Shown here piece after piece: positions 9,730 to 25,800 of a stretch of DNA of 64,000 bases (the first letter of the stretch is position 1; every line of letters starts with the position of its first letter). Both the position numbers and the translations under genes were made by a program. Where the stretch lies: contig JAZDUA010000386.1 in assembly GCA_038098605.1 (NCBI GenBank), forward strand, positions 124,001 through 188,000, read 5' to 3'. A model generated the notes under the pieces. That model made no database searches, was not told where the DNA came from, and saw nothing but the letters and a program-made list of their open reading frames with translations. Origin of the DNA: Gryllus longicercus. Taxonomy: Eukaryota; Arthropoda; Insecta; Orthoptera; Gryllidae.

Positions 9730-12700
9730 TAGGGAGTTGATGTCATTTTCCATAAAGAATCTTAGTAATTTTGTTACTGAGGGTGCAAATTACAACACAC
9801 TTCCCTTCAAAGATCTTCAGTTGTTGGTTTCAAATAAACATTCATAAAGTAGAAATTGATAATTAAATCTTGTCATAATCAATTTTTAAGTAATTAATGA
9901 AAAAACTGATAACTGTAATACACTAAAGAAATTAATAGGTCCCCTATTTCTCAAAACTGGTTTATTGAAAATCATTACAACTGAAATATGGAATTCAATA
10001 AAATATAGGATTCTACAAAGTACTCATTTCTGTTCTTTCTAAGCCAGGATAAAATACATAATTTCCTTTTTTTTTTTCTTTGTTTTTTTTTCGTCTCATA
10101 TAAACAATGCACCATATTGGTAATTCATGTCATTTGACAGGCTGAAATGTACAGCTGACCAGCTTTTTCTGACAAAGGAAATTAACCATTCTCCCAAGCT
10201 GCCAGCAGCACAACAAAACTCTTGCAAACTTGAAAACAAATTTAGTAATACAACACACCATTAGAATATAACACAAGGTACATCAGTTTTTCTAGATAGG
10301 CACTAGAACTAAACCAAAGAAAGCAGATTGTTTTATCATCACTTCTCCTACTCTTTCAAAAACAGATGGTAAAGTCAAAAATTCATTGTACCAATAGAAG
10401 AGATTGTATTAGTATGTCCTGTATTACAAAGTTCAGTGATTAATGTAGCATGTTATTCAAGGATCACTATAATGTTGCTAACTTTCACAAATTCTCTTCT
10501 TAGTTAAAAGAATCATTTATATTCAAAAAATATTTACAGTTACAACTGAGTCAATCTTCATATTCAATATAAATGACAATGTATGAAACCAAAACACGTA
10601 TGAATCCTGCTCTGGTTTTCCAGCTTCAATATTACCAGGAAAAAAAGTGGCAACTACTGGCAGCAAGAGATATAAAACATAGGAATGAAACAAAATAAAA
10701 ATGAACAATATGCACAACCTTGTGTGTTATTTTATAATGAACTCAGAATACACAACTTCATTATTTTTCAGATATTTGTGTTTAGATGCATTTCTTCTAT
10801 CTTCTCAAGACTATATTTTCTTAAAAACAAGAAGTAGTTAATAATGAACATCAACTTAGGAAAAGAAAGAAATTTTCACAGGCACAACATTGGACAAGCA
10901 GAAGAAAAGAGGAAAATGCATCCCACATCATTTTGGATTTGAACATCTTTCATTAACATGAATAAGGTTCTGTTGTTTGTTTTTTTCATCTTTTGAACAA
11001 ATATAAATCCTACTTACAGTCTCAGAAAATTATCATACTCCACACAAGTAGGAACAATTTTTGTTTAATATGATTGAACACATTGAAAAACATTTCATAA
11101 TTCCTCTACACAGAAGGATGAATTTGTATCTCAGTAACAATACTTGGTACTTGAGCATTTGTTACACAAATATATTATCTATTCTCTTGAAGTTAAGAAA
11201 AGGATGGCAAATGTGGTCATAGGCAATTTCACTTCCAAATTGGAAACCATGCATCAAGAGGGAGGTGACTTTATTTTTCTTACAGGAATAAAAAGATGCA
11301 AATTTCTCCACACAACTGAAGCATTTCAAGTAACAGTACAATTAAATCTTCAACAACACTCTGGCAGTATATACTGTGTGGTCCCATAAAATTCCACTGA
11401 AAATGTACAATTCCCTTCATTTGGAGTGCAAAAACTGTCAGAAGTCATTCTACAAATATCACATGAAAAGAAAATTATTGTGCTATGTCAGGAAGTTACA
11501 GTACCAAGACCAAAAAACAAGTTGATCTCAAATGATTGTTATAATACAAGTGACTGATAAAAAAATATTATGTTGGGTTTATAGAATTATATTATAAAGT
11601 TATTCTCAAATTCTAACTACAACTATAGGCTTCTCCTGAATATTCACATGCTTTGTTTTTAATACACAACATACAGAGGGCAAGACATTAGATGCAAGAA
11701 GCTACATTTACAGCTCTAAATACTTTATTAATGTAATAATTTGGCCACTGGAAAAGGCAAAAAATTTGTTTAAGGCATTTTAAAAATTGAAATGAGCATG
11801 AAATTATAACACAGGAACTAGGACAATAGCAAATATACATACACAGTATTGAAATATAAGAAGAGGATCATGTTGTTTGCATCTTACACATATTTAACAA
11901 AAAGGAACTTTCTTTTGTGGCATTTATAAATGTCATTCTATTCCTTTTGGAAGTAAATCAATGGATACCAGGTTTTTACAACTACAGTTCTTGAAGATTA
12001 AATATAAAATGCACAACTTATGTAAGCAAAATATAAGAGCCTTCATTCAGAAAAAATATTCATCAATCAATTTCATAGAATAAACAATTCAGCCAATCTA
12101 CTTGTTATGATCATTGAAAAGAATATTAAGTAATAATAATCTGTATTTTACAAACACTTTTATCAAATTCTATTTTTCTCAACCAGCATCCAGATAATAC
12201 ATGATTTTTTCTGACATATTTCCCGTTAGGAATTCATCAACCATAATTTACGAACTAGAGTGAACATCTGAAATAGGCTCTAAACAACATGGTAACTCAA
12301 AGGAAACTACATTCAAAAATGAATGAAGGCCCTCAAGCACTGAATTCATAAGAACTCCAAATATTGTAACAAAGATGGTTTCAAATACTGAAAGCCAAAT
12401 TAAAATCATGATCCATCCCAGAAATAATAATGAGACAAAATACAACTTTTTATAGACAAATAAAACATGTACTTAAGAAACAAAGACCATACAACAACTG
12501 CACTTCAGTATCGTAAACAAACTGAATGCAAAACAATTTACAATGAACATTTCCATAAGAAAAACTTTTTATCACATACACTCAGACATCCTTATGTAAG
12601 TGCTACGGAGAAGAAATATTAGGTTTCATCAAGCTTTGGCAACCATATGAACTCTCTGACGCTTCCATTTGACACTGATGAGGTACAGATTCCTATATAA

Positions 12701-13760
12701 ATTCTACAGATATCATGTCTTCACAAACGCATTTGTAACAGAAGTATTATTCATAGTTCTTAAACAAACACTGTTAATTGACAACACATATGCATACAAC
12801 TTAGCAAAAATATGAAATGTGATTTGAAATCTATAACTACCTCTTTTATAACAACATACATTTTCCTCAGATGATAAAAAATCATTCTTTAATCTTCACA
12901 GAAGCACTCATTTCTTACATTTCAAACACAATATAAGGCCAAAGATATGTACTGTCATAAAAGTCTTACCACTTAGAATATATAATAGTTATTTCTAAGG
13001 TAAACTATACCTCATAATACCTTCATGTAAAGATTATTCCATAAACGTAACCCAAAACCCTTATAGTTTTATATTCCTAACTATACATGAGCTTGAAACA
13101 TATTACTGATGAAATCGCCAATACAACTTCATAAGAAACAAAGCATTTAGAATGTGGCGATTTGACCAAAAGTCTGCTAACACTAATGTTAGCAACATAC
13201 CAATATTATTGTTTGATTAGCATGTGACATAGGTCAGTGCAAAATGCTAAAATGAATACCTGATTTATGTTATTCTCATATACACGAAGTGTTGACAACT
13301 GTAAATAAATAAAATGCTGATAAATTCCTCCATTGCAAGTTTCTAACACAGGAAAATAAAATGCTTGCTGAGTTGGTTCTTCACTGCTGCACATACATTT
13401 TCAGACTTATCATACTTAAAAAAGCCTCTACAAACAAACTCATTTCAATCACACACACAATACTCAATGTTGCAATGCAATGTAATTTCTATTTTAAGGT
13501 AGATTATACAACTACATTGCTCTCTATCTAACTAGTAATGATTAAAAAGAGAACACCAAAATCATCTACATCATTAGAGGCTTTGACCTGCAGTGAATTA
13601 CCTTCACAATTTTAAAAAGGCTATTAGGCTCAGGCACAAGAGCTCAGGACTGAAAAACATTAAAAGTATAAAGTTAAATAACGTATCAGACCTTTACAAA
13701 CCTTACATGAGTGAACTAGGAATTTAAATTGCAAGGCAACATACCTCAATTAAAAATGGA
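9730..13760. other. AT-rich stretch downstream of the WD40 gene, probable 3' UTR/intergenic
   Basis: I find no exon on either strand. Open frames here (10523-10717, 11144-11389, 12248-12445, 13206-13394) are short and featureless. The part nearest 13761 must include the 3' UTR of the minus-strand WD40 gene, whose length I cannot fix from sequence alone. Confidence 0.45.
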
Positions 13761-13852
13761 TCATGTTAGCTCACTATATTCAGTCCACCCATGACTGGGT
13801 GCACCCAGGCGAAGGACTCCTACTGAACGATCCTTTGATGCAGTGACAATAT
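13761..13852 (-). CDS. terminal exon of the WD40 gene
   Basis: Two bases complete the split Tyr codon from exon 21234-21083, and then 29 residues and TGA follow. It carries the last blade half (TASKDRSVGVLRLG), which pairs with HKGEIQDLDISPYDE of the preceding exon to make a complete WD unit. That pairing supports joining across a 7.2-kb intron. Confidence 0.85.
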
Positions 13853-16800
13853 CTAAGCCTTGTTAAGAAAACAAATGGGAACTCTTTATAAAAACACAAT
13901 GTCAATTAAACGGATTTTAAAGCAACAAAGCTAGAAAAGTAGTCACATATGAGGCTACTCAGTGGCCACTTTTCCCTTTTCCTGTCTGTTCCATGAACAT
14001 TACTTTTATTTTTTCCTTGCACATTTTTCAGGAGGACTTAATACAATTTGAAAGTTGCAGTCCACATCTATTAAGTCTTTAGACAAGACAGCCATTGATG
14101 AGCTGAAGCAATTCCCTCAGATTTATGGTCCTCTCAATCCCTTTCATTCACAATAAATATTACAAAAATAACTATCGAGATCTGTTACCAACAAAACCTT
14201 TAGTATTAGATGAATTCACAGCAGTGAGGGAGCTTTTTTCCTGTAAGTTGTATTTACTGTGTTTTCTATAGCCAATGTTGAGAGTTTACTACATTCAAAG
14301 AGCTTATTTGTTATGTATGTATATTCAAACCAGTGACTTCAGTTCACTACATCCAGAGTATTCTGAACCAGAGGTTGATTTGAGAGCAGTGAACTTTGAA
14401 CGCTATGAGCACATATCGCCCAGGTCTTCTGTCATTACCTTGGAATCTATTTCAGCCCCGTTTCAATAATTTTCAAACTTCGAAATGTCATTGGGTTAAC
14501 ACAAACTATTCTGAATTTATCTAAATCTCCACAACATTTCAAGAAACATGATCTTCTTTGGCCAAATATCAAAACAATTTTTTCTCGTGATATCTGATCC
14601 AAGACAACGAACATCCTGGTGATTTTTTTTTTATTAATTGAGTCTTGATGTCCATTCTGCTGAATATCAAATCCATAAATTCTTAACAATACAATTACTT
14701 CATTGTTAGAAGAGAGATACCTCTTAACCTTTGAAATCCTTGTGGGCCATGTTGTTAAGGAGGGATGATATTTCTTCTATCACCGCATTTTTAGATTCTC
14801 CAAGTGGCAATTGTCTACATAATCTCCCCAATCATACTGATCAAGCTGATATATCTGAAGTTTGTCCAAGTTTTTTTTGTGCACCTTGAAAATGGGTGTA
14901 ATGAAAGAGCTCTTTCAAGCATTCGAAACTTTACTTGACGCCAACAATTTCTCAAACATTTTTTCAGAACTAAAACATTATTTTATTTATTTATTTATAG
15001 CAAATAGATAAAAGTCTAAATCAATGCACCTAATGTTTTATGAAGCATTACATTAAGTATAACAATGGTAATTATTTGACAAATATTTCTTTTTCCTGAG
15101 AGCTGTTATCCCAACAGCTAGTTACTCTTTACATTATGATGGGATGCATATTCAACCGTAAAATAGACACCAACACTCTTGCAGGCTCCTCTGATCTAGG
15201 GTCAGCAAGGCCCTCCATTATAACACATATATGAGAGACGAAGAACAAACCACCATTGCCAGCTCGAGACCCAAATCCCCGATCCTTAAGACCAAAGCGT
15301 TCAGTTGCTTCAGACCGAAGCGTTCAGTTGATACACTCTTTAGCCACCTGCGCCATTCAGATCACAATATTACTGAAATTATAAATGAAAAATTCATGAG
15401 TCGAACAATCATATGTATTTGGGAGTCAAAGAGAGTGATAGCCAACATGGAAACTTGAATGAACTTGTTAACTAATGAACTTAAATGTTTAATTCCTCAG
15501 TATCGAGTAACTATCAAGTTGTTGGTTGTTCACAAGGTATAGTAGTTGGGACACCCAGCATTTCTTTCTCTTCTCATCACAGAAGTGATTAAACTCTCAT
15601 TTTCTGCTTTGGAAATTTTCTAAATATCCTTCTAGCAAATTTATAAAATCAAAGCAGATAAGATGAAGTACTTGTACAGCGATGAATGCGTAATTATCCT
15701 GCAACTTAAAAGTTCTACATAAGCGGTATGAAACAATTTGCTTTCTGCGAAGTGAATAGGATTGAAGTTTCCATTTCAAGTCATTAGTTATCCAGATCCT
15801 TGATGTCCTTGTATCCTTAAATGAAGGAAAACACCAACAGGTATTATTCCCAACAGCAAGCATGTTGATTCACAAATTTTAATTAATTCACGGAAATAAA
15901 TTGTTAATCTGACTATTGAATTATGTCATCCAGATCTCCAAGGTAGTTGGAATCTAAAATGAGATATCAAAAATGTAGATGTCATTTTTTTCAGCTTAAT
16001 AACTTCGCAACTAAGTACTTTTTGGAAAGTATTTCTATCTAATTAGAAGCATCTATAAATTAATCAGTTGCAATCATGAAATTATGTTTTTGTTGTTTAA
16101 TGGATTTTTAATGAAGTTTGGATGCCTTTTGGATTCCAGGTCGTCAATTGGACCACATATTGCCGTACACCACTGACGATGCTTCCAGGAGAAGAGAAGG
16201 TATTCGTTCCCTGCCTTCACTTGGAATCTTCTGTTCAAGATGAATCTCCAGATATTCAATTTACCTCTAACTCCAAAACTTCTTACTCACGTCATCAGAA
16301 TTCTGAAATGAAACCACCACTGATATTTCACCCATAAATGAAGGTCTTCAAAATAATACACCTTGCCATTGGTTTCAATCATAATTTTTATTTATTAAGC
16401 AAATTTTAATTTTTAAATTATTTTATGCCAAAAATAAGAATAGCTAAATATGAATGCTATTTAAGAAATATAATTTAATTTTATAGCTGAAACACCAGTT
16501 TAACATAATTTTTGGGGCCTTAGAAATAAATCTGTTTTAGAGAATTGTTATTACATTGATACAAGTCATTTCTTTAGAACAGTATCCATTGGAAGATCTA
16601 CATTTCTTCAGCTTCAATTTACAAGTAAATTTAATATTTATTAGACAAGAGGAACAGGAAATAATAATAATAATGCAATAACTGAGTAAGGGGTTTTTCA
16701 GTACTAGTATTTATTTTAATTTCTCAAATTTAGTTATTACCATTACAGAAAGTTCTGAACTTTTTCTTTTTAATGCTTTTATATTTTTTAAATACTCCAT

Positions 16801-19800
16801 TACAAAAGGCCATTCAAGGGGATGACTAGACTTCGGAGGTTTAGGAAAATGTCTCACAGAATTTTTGGAGCCAAAGAGCTTGCATTGTGGCTTCAGATTT
16901 CTTTTTCCCATTTCTTTGCACAAATAAAATCAAATAAAAAAAAGGTGGTCTTTGGGCACTTGGTTGAGTGGTGGGCGCTTATGTGAGTGCTGAGCACCAA
17001 TTCCCAACATAATCAAAGCACGAGTCTCATAGGGCGAGGTGATGATCGCCACTTCCGACACTGATATATTTCCAAGCCAGATGTTCTTCTGGGATGTGCG
17101 CAGTGTAAACCCATCTCTGCTGGATGTGAGGTGCTTCTTCATTCTGCTCACAGTTGTCTTTGAGTTGTGCACTACATGAAGTAGTACTTCATCAGTGCAT
17201 CTAAGTGTAGTAACCGAGCTCAATCCTCTAAAGACTCCTAAGTCTCACACTCACTAATGATTCATTAATAGTCTATTCTCTCACATTATATCGTTTTTTG
17301 GTATTGGCTAATTTTAGATGCAAGTGTAGTGAAATATATTCCTACTTTTCCCCTCCAAATTTAACTTTTTAATGCATTTATCAGTGCCTATTTAAACAAT
17401 TTTTAGTGCCTTTTTAGGCACATAAAACGTCTAGTGATGACAAAAGAAAATGTCTATGATCTTCATGCAGCATCAGTGATCTTCATGCAGCATCAAATAT
17501 CTGCATGGCTCCCCAACTTGTTTACATTGATGACCGTCTCAAAGGCAACATTGCAGAGCATACAATAGACCACATGAGCTCACACTGTATGGATTGCACC
17601 TTGATCCAGTGGCTGCCAGTGCTGATGTGGTGCAAGAAGTCAGAAACAAAACTTCATTTGAAATGTCAAGGTACCCAATTATATGAGCAAATGTCTGTAA
17701 TAAGAATAATTATCTTCCTTTCTGCCTTCAATTGTTCCAAGAGCAACAATTGTTCTTTAAAAATCACGGAAGTCATCCACACTTTTTTGTTGTGTAAGTA
17801 TTCACAAGGTAGATGTTCCATTTCCTTGAAGCACCTTGGTTTCCCAAAAGTGGCAATTACTAATGGCTTCAGTTTGTCCCTCCCTAGAGTTGGTGCCTAA
17901 AAGATCAGTAATTTACAGTTCTTTCTCCACCAACACACTTATTTCCTTTAAATTCTAGCATTTGACCAGGGGGGTGGGGGGGATCATTGTAAATATCCTC
18001 TGCCAAAATTCCTTGTGATTCTTTAAGGGTCTCCAGCAATCAAGAAGATACCACTCCTTTGGGGGGCATCTTTAGTTTCTCCATTTACTCTCTGATGGGA
18101 ATTATCATCCCTTTCTTTGATTGATTAGTGATTTTGTGCGTCAACTGCTAAGGGCATTAGTCTCATAAGTGTAGTGCACGTTTTAACCATGGGAGGTGGT
18201 GATGCTCTTCCCCTGCTGGATGCAGAGATTGGTGCCGACCTAAGTGTTGACTAGTGGTATCTCGCATCAGCAGGGCACTGCCCCAGACAGGTCAATCTCT
18301 AAGATCCCATATAGTCTTCTGACATGTGTAATAGTGTAGTACATGTGAGTAAGAGCTGAGGGTAGGACAAGGAAGAGGAAGGAAAGATCGCACAGAGTGG
18401 CCCGTTTGTTAGGGTTCTGCTCCGGCATTCACCTTGCATTGATCAAAGGAAACAACAGAATACTACTGATCAAAGCAACCGCAAGCTAGGATTCTCCTCC
18501 AAACAGTGGCTGATCTCAACCTAGCCCACAAGCTAGTGTCAAAAATCCTGCTACCATCGGGACTCAAACCCTAGGAGCTCCCAGTCAGCAGCACTGCAGT
18601 GACGTCAGTTGATGCCCATTCCATCCCTTTCTTGAAATCATTACACAATAAATTGTGGAAACCCAGGTGAACACATGAAGGAGCATGCATGCATCTGGCT
18701 ATTTTTAAGAATGACTTTGGCCCTATTTTCTACAAACTGCTTTGTCAACTTCCTTAAGAGTCAGCCATCTTGACTCCGTATGCTATGAGCCAAAGGCATC
18801 AGCCTCAAAATTCTTCTTTTAAGTTTTCTGCTTTGTGAAAGTAAATAGAGTTAAAGGTGAAATGTCATTATAACAAACACCAATATAATATAAATTTCAG
18901 TTTTACCAAATTATTTTCATATCCCTGTCAATTTACCTATGAGTTATAATCAAAACAATGAAATTAGAACTGTCAGTATAAGGATTTAAAATTTTGCTAC
19001 AGTTTATTACATTACTTTTTTTCAAAATATAATTGAAATTTGTCTCATTTTACAATACATATTTACATATTTAAAACAGTACAAAAGGTTTTTGATAGGA
19101 AGTATTATGAGCTTTCCACTGAACCATACTTTCCAATTTATTCTTTAATTTAAAGGAACTCTGCCCTATCTGCCCTTTCACTTGCTCTTAATAACCTATA
19201 AATATTAAATATTAACAATACCTTAAAAATAATATAATAAACTCTTATAAGCCATCATTACTTAGTTCAATACGCAGTCTACCAAAAGCTGTCACCCTTT
19301 TGTCATTTGGTGGGAGCAGGCCTATGAGTACAAAGTTATATTCAGTAACAGAGAATCAAATATAGCAAGTTTTTAAGTACAAAGATCAATAAGCTTTTAA
19401 ATGCAAAGTCCTACAATCTAACCTCACTAGATCTTGATAGATGTTAATAAAACTCTTGACTAGTATAATTTTATAAATAAATCAAACAGATCAGTGGATA
19501 ACCACATGATGGATTCATAAGATAAAGGTAGTGTTTAAAAGCTGATAATTCACTATTTTTTACCACTTGTCTAACGCTAATCTTTATTCTTTCCTAAAAA
19601 TGTTATTTAGAATAAAAATTTGTACCATGAATACATGCAGCACAAAAGACAAATCTGCAAGCCTGTTAACAATGGCTTAGTTGTGGAGCCTGTTAACAAA
19701 TAGTTTAGTTGTGGAGCTAGCAAACTAACTCCATGAAATACTATGTGTCATAACAAAAACATGTAAACACACATTAACATCATCTCTTCATATTCATTAG

Positions 19801-22800
19801 TACACAGTAACGCTATCTCTCGTAACTGAGCCCTGACTCTCCACTTTATCATAACAATTATGTAATCTTGTACCTACGCAACGCAACTTGTAGTTTGATT
19901 TTGAGTTCAAATAAAACCATGAAATGAATCGGATGGTGCAATGTTTTTCTATACCTTTAGCTTTTCAATAACAATTGAAGATACAACACTATGTCATTCA
20001 TTCTTGGAAGGGAAAGAATTTTGAAAAGGAAGTAAATGTAAGTTTAAATTAAGATTTATATAGTTGCTTCAATACACTTAAAATTAAGTGTTCTATGAGA
20101 TAATAAATATAATTTTCTGTGAGAATAATTCACATAGGTACTTCTAGCCTTTCTTATATTGTTTATTAATATTAGCCAAATGATTCTAACCTAGTAGCCA
20201 TTTTCAGACATAAATACAATTGGTGGAAATGTGCTTATCTTCCAATGAAAGATGTCATTGTATGAGTATTAGTGCAGATTTTACATTGTTGTATCTCTGT
20301 ATATGGAAATTTTATATTCTTCTCATCTAATATTTTATTTTATTTAAGCCAACCCACTTAGGCTTATTTTGTGTGATACAATTGAACACTGACAGTAACA
20401 TACAATATGGCTTTCTATTATTTCACACTATATCTAGTAGGTATTGTAGGTAATCTAGCAGGTTGCTTAGTATATAAATTCATCATGTCAGCTTCATTTA
20501 TCTCATCATCCCCTAGTTTCAATCAATTGTCTTTTTTGTAAATTTTCTTGTGTTATTCATGAGCCTCAATCCATTTCACTCCTAGCAAGTCCAAAAATTG
20601 ACGAGGTAATCAACATAAACCCTACTTAGCAAGCTGGGCAAGCAAAGGTTGAATGGTTTTATATCTTGAAAAAAATAGATTTAAATATAGCAACATTTGA
20701 ATTTGTTATACTGAAAGTACAAAATTTGCTTAAGTCAAATAATTTTACATCTAGAAAATGGGATTTGAAAATAATTTTATTAAACTGAAATTTTTGTTAT
20801 ACCGACACTCATTATAAAGGCATCTCACTAGTTGTTTGTCATCTCAACAATGTCATTGACATTCAACAAAATTCCATGACTTTTCCAGATCAATGAAATT
20901 CTCTGACATCCTTCGGTTGTCCAAAGGTAGCCACCCTAATAATATTAAAATAATTCTTTTGTAAGATTGAAATGTCAAATATTAACCATGGAAAACAATT
21001 AAATTCCCAGACATTATAACATCACCCATGAAAACATAACTTAGAAGCAACCAAAAATGAAGATAAAATTACTAAAGGATACATTCATCATAGGGTGAAA
21101 TGTCCAAATCTTGTATTTCACCCTTGTGCCGATAGACTTCTCCTAGGTATTCATGATGGTCAGGGTAACGTCTGTATCTTCTCACAATGCCAGCATCACA
21201 TACTGAGAAAAGCTGACTACCATTGGAGGTGTACCTGAAAATAAAAGATTCATAGGGTTTTACTATTACACAAAAAACATTCATGATGCCCAAATACAGT
21301 TAAACTAAATGGCAATGAATAATTGCCACATTTTCCAAGGTGAAACAATCTCAAATTAAAGAGAAAACTTCACTGAAAAAATTAATATTGACTAAATGTT
21401 ATGAATCACCATACAAAGGATTACAATACAATTTTGATCCCAACCCTTCATGTCAAAACACTTATTGTTATGAGGTCCTGACCAGCTCATTTAGCAGTGA
21501 GAAGGTAAATTTAATACAGAAAATTATTATCTCCAAGATAAATCATAAAAAGTAAAATATGTGGCAAATAGTTGGGAACTGATAGGAACATTCATGTAGG
21601 AGTGAATAATTCATTTTACCTGAGTTTCCAAACTTGCATGTCCTTGTGCTCCTTCAGGTTCTCTTGGATTCCAGTATCAGGAACATAAGAAGACACCATG
21701 TCTCCACCACTCATTATCACACCTGGGAATTAGAAAATAATACTTTGAGAATTTGCGAGCCCTGGATGTGCGAGAAAGCCTACAGAGGACCCTTTGGTTC
21801 TATAGGGTAGGATTTGCAGTTTTTTGAGAAAATATATGAAGGAGAAAGATGTTCAGTGGTTTAAGGTTGTTTCCCAACAGAAATTCACTATGGCGGGATT
21901 GCAATTATGTTTGAGGTTGAGGTGGTTTCCTCTATGAGAGTCTAGTTGAACTCAATTCAAGAATTACCAGTATTTAAGGCATAATTAAGTAATACATGGA
22001 ACCCCTAGAGGAAAGTAAACAGAACAAATAAGAGAGAAAATATACAGGTCGATATTGTAAGAAACCGGTGGTGAAGAAAATAAGTGTTTTGTAAGAATTG
22101 TGAGGCCTCTTATCACGAGAGTTGTAGTAGGCAAGATAGTATAAACTTGGATAAAGACAAGGTTGGTGAACTGAGAGATCAAACTATTTTGAAGTCTCTT
22201 AGATCGCTCCTTGATAGAAAATAAGTCTGAAGAGTTTAGATTTGAAAAATACACCAGGAGCCCCACAACAATCAGGGAACATGACTGAACTTGCTAAAAC
22301 TATTAAGAGATGAAATAAACAAACTGAGAAAGAGCCTTGATGTCCAATTCTCTACTCTTCAATACTGGCAATAAACAACAGTAGAAGGAAGGTTTAAGTG
22401 ATATTGGCAATAATTTTAAAGAATTAGCTGATAAAATAACTTATACAGGATTATAAGCTATTTAAACTTATAATCTTATACAGGATTTCCCTGGATCATT
22501 AAAATCTTAGATGATGGAACCAAAAGATTTAGAGCAAATCGAAGAGTTCAGCATTGCTTAACTCAGTAATGATAGCAAACGAAGACATCATTGCACAGCC
22601 TGACTTGAAACTACAAATTGACTTGAGTGATCATGTTATAACAACATCCTTAAAAATTGAGACAAGTAGAGGATGACTTAACAGCTGAGTATGTCCCAAG
22701 ACTAAAATTACTATAGTTAATTACAATGCAATAAGTGAGTCTCTTGCAACAATTCTTTTGTCTGAAAAGGTAATTGAAGATTATACTGAGTTCTGTGAGA

Positions 22801-25800
22801 TGACTTATAAACTGCTTGGTACATATTCCCTGCAAATTAAAAAGAAAATAGTGGTGCTACAGAATGGCATAGACTTTCTCGTACAAGTTAGTTTTCTAAT
22901 TTCTTTCGTCTAGCCTAGCTTTTCTTTCTTGCCACATACTTTTGCCAGCTGCCATCTATCGCTGCCCAAAGTACATTTTATTAACATTTTTTCAATTTTT
23001 TGTTTCCTAATTATAGAATCGATTTATTACTTTAAGAATATTAAGGAGAGTAAAAACTCACCATAAGTGGCAATTTTCATCGAAAAATTTGGAGCTGTTT
23101 TTAAAAAAACAGTGTTTAAGTATTACTGTAAATGCAAAATATGAAGCTCATTCTCACAGAACACTGAGTTTTTGAAAAACCTTATTTGAAGCACTTCCAA
23201 CCACAAATGCAATAGTGATTACATATCACTGGAAATATGAATATTAACAGTGTGAGACGTATTTTAAAAAAAAATTAATTTGTAATGTAATTGTAATTGA
23301 TTTGTAATTTTTGAAAAAACAAAAGAACACAGCAAAATGAATCCTATGTCATCTTAAAGAGAGCTATTAGCACTATATGCACAAAATGTTTGAAGAAGAA
23401 CTTTTGAGCTGATTTTGAGAAAATGGCGATTGAGGGTTTCTGAAAATGCAGACTTTTGAGCTCATTTTAATAGAAAACTGTTGAGTTTTCGAGAAACTTT
23501 ATATGACATCATTTAAAGCACATGTACTCATAAATCGTCATTCTTGATGCGTTGAGAGAGAAGATTTCTGGCACGGCTCCAGAAGTTTGAATAGATCTCA
23601 ATTTAACCGTTAATCGAGAAATCTTGGGAAGTTGTGATCTTTATTTCACACTACAAGGGACTGTGCAGTTCCAAAATAAAGCAAGAACTTTTTGGAGTTC
23701 AAGAAAGTTTTTAGAGCAGGACTCCTCTTGCTGTTTAGCAAGGTAAGCAACTCTCCACAAATATATCAAAAATAGCTTTTGAAACTAGTGAGGATTCCTA
23801 GCTTTTCAACTGATCTATTTTCATTTCAATACATTAACATAAAATATACAGCTAAGTAATAGTAAAATTAACAAGCTGGAAGTCAGATGCATCTAGCTAT
23901 GGTTTTTTATTCAAGTTTTGTCAAAAAATCTTCTAATGGTCAAAACAGACAATGGGCAGTATGAGACAGGACAGAATGAACCAATCTGTAGCAACATCTA
24001 CATCAAGAAAGTGGTGGTGATGGCCAATTTTCATTTACTTCCTGTATATTTCTGTAGTTCTTATAAATGCTTGATTGCTGTAGCAAAAAATTAATGCAAG
24101 TAATGATTCTATGAACATCTTGAATTTTTGCTGGAGGTCTTGCATGTCAAAAAGTGGACAAATATCCTAACAAAGAAAGTGACACTGAATATTAGTGTAC
24201 TAATTCATTTAGAAATTACTCATCGCTGCCCAGTAAAATGCAAGAGATAGGTTGCCCTTGAAGGTTGCAAGAAAAAACGCAAACTTATTGGCACAAAATG
24301 TAATGTGAACATCATTCTACCATGTTTCAAGAAATTCCATTGTTCATAAGGAAAAAATAGAGATGTGTAATTATATTTCTTTTTGAACCTTATTGTCACT
24401 CAATGTGTTATCTGAAGTCCATACTTGTTTTGGCTGTTTCTACTTTCAGTGGGAATATTTCAATAAAAAAATATCCTAAAAAAATTTTAAAATGAGTTTT
24501 CCACCCCAAAATATAATTAATTAGTAAATAATTACTCACTGTAAAATCCATCCTTGGCACCAAGATTGTATGGCTCTGGTGTAGGGCAAATAGTATTAAC
24601 CTGATGGCCAGCTTCAAAGGTGTGCAACACTCGTCCATCTAAGGCTGAAACTTTGCAAGTGCCATCACCACCTGCTGTGAGTAATGTGCCTTCCTGACCA
24701 CGAGCCCATGGCCAGGACGGATGCAGGAAGACCAAGTCCTTGATCACACTGCCATGGAGCTACAAAATACATAAAAATTAAACATTACACAAATTCTGTA
24801 ATTACAATAAATGGATAATGTAGCTGAAAAATTATTTTCGTATTTACTCGATCATTTTCTGAGTGTTAATTACACACAGCCTCATGAAATTTGTGAAAAC
24901 TAAATATTGAGGTACAACCTGTAGGTAATTTTGAAACATAGAATAATGAATTTCATTAAGGAAAACAGAAAGGGCCCTTGTCTGCACGTATATAAATTTT
25001 TAGACAGGTCATCCACCAGTCCAATTCCCCAAGCAATGTTTATGTAATATCCAAAGATGTTAAATAAATTGATTTCGAGGTTGGCATAATCAAGTACAAA
25101 GAAAACTGCTCAAATGGGTACTTCGATTAAAAGGTCACCTCCACTAACAGCCACGTTTTTGTGGAACCAATTAACATTTCCCTAAGACACATGTAAATAA
25201 TCCCTCTTTTCAGGCGTGAAAGTGGTCAGTAATTTCTGGGCTAAGCAGACAAGTACATTTGGTGTATTGGCCTTTATTAAGAGACCACCTCAAGTAATTT
25301 TAAACTGTATTATAACAAGAATAGGAAAAATTGTGGAGAATACTATTGATTTAATATCTTCCTTCGAAAGGATGCAATGTCACACTAAGGCCATCCAGAT
25401 ATGCTTAACTCACAGGGGAATTACTTTCTATTTCAGGAAACACGAAAAGATTTTAATAACCATATCTAAAATAAACAACTACAGATTTTCTGTCATTTCA
25501 CAGCATTGCTTTGGTTCACTGTTGTGCTTCCCTTCTATGGGAATCTGTTACGGATTTGCAGAGCATGCTATGTGCCTGAATCCCCTCTAACATTCACTAA
25601 CTCTGCTATCAGATGCCTCTACAGGTTATAAATTGCTTGTTTGATTGAACGAGGATGAAAAACTAGTTTCTCAACCAAGAGAACAAATAACCAGTCAAGG
25701 GTGTTTTGAGACTGGCCAAGAGGAGATAATTAAATCTAAATACCTTTTTTTAAATTGTATTTTGTCATTTATTGTAATTAAAAATGTGTAAGAGAATGTA

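Noticed and set aside
17505..17900. 131-codon plus-strand frame as a gene
   Set aside because: No domain, no promoter or splice context, and located in a WD40-gene intron.
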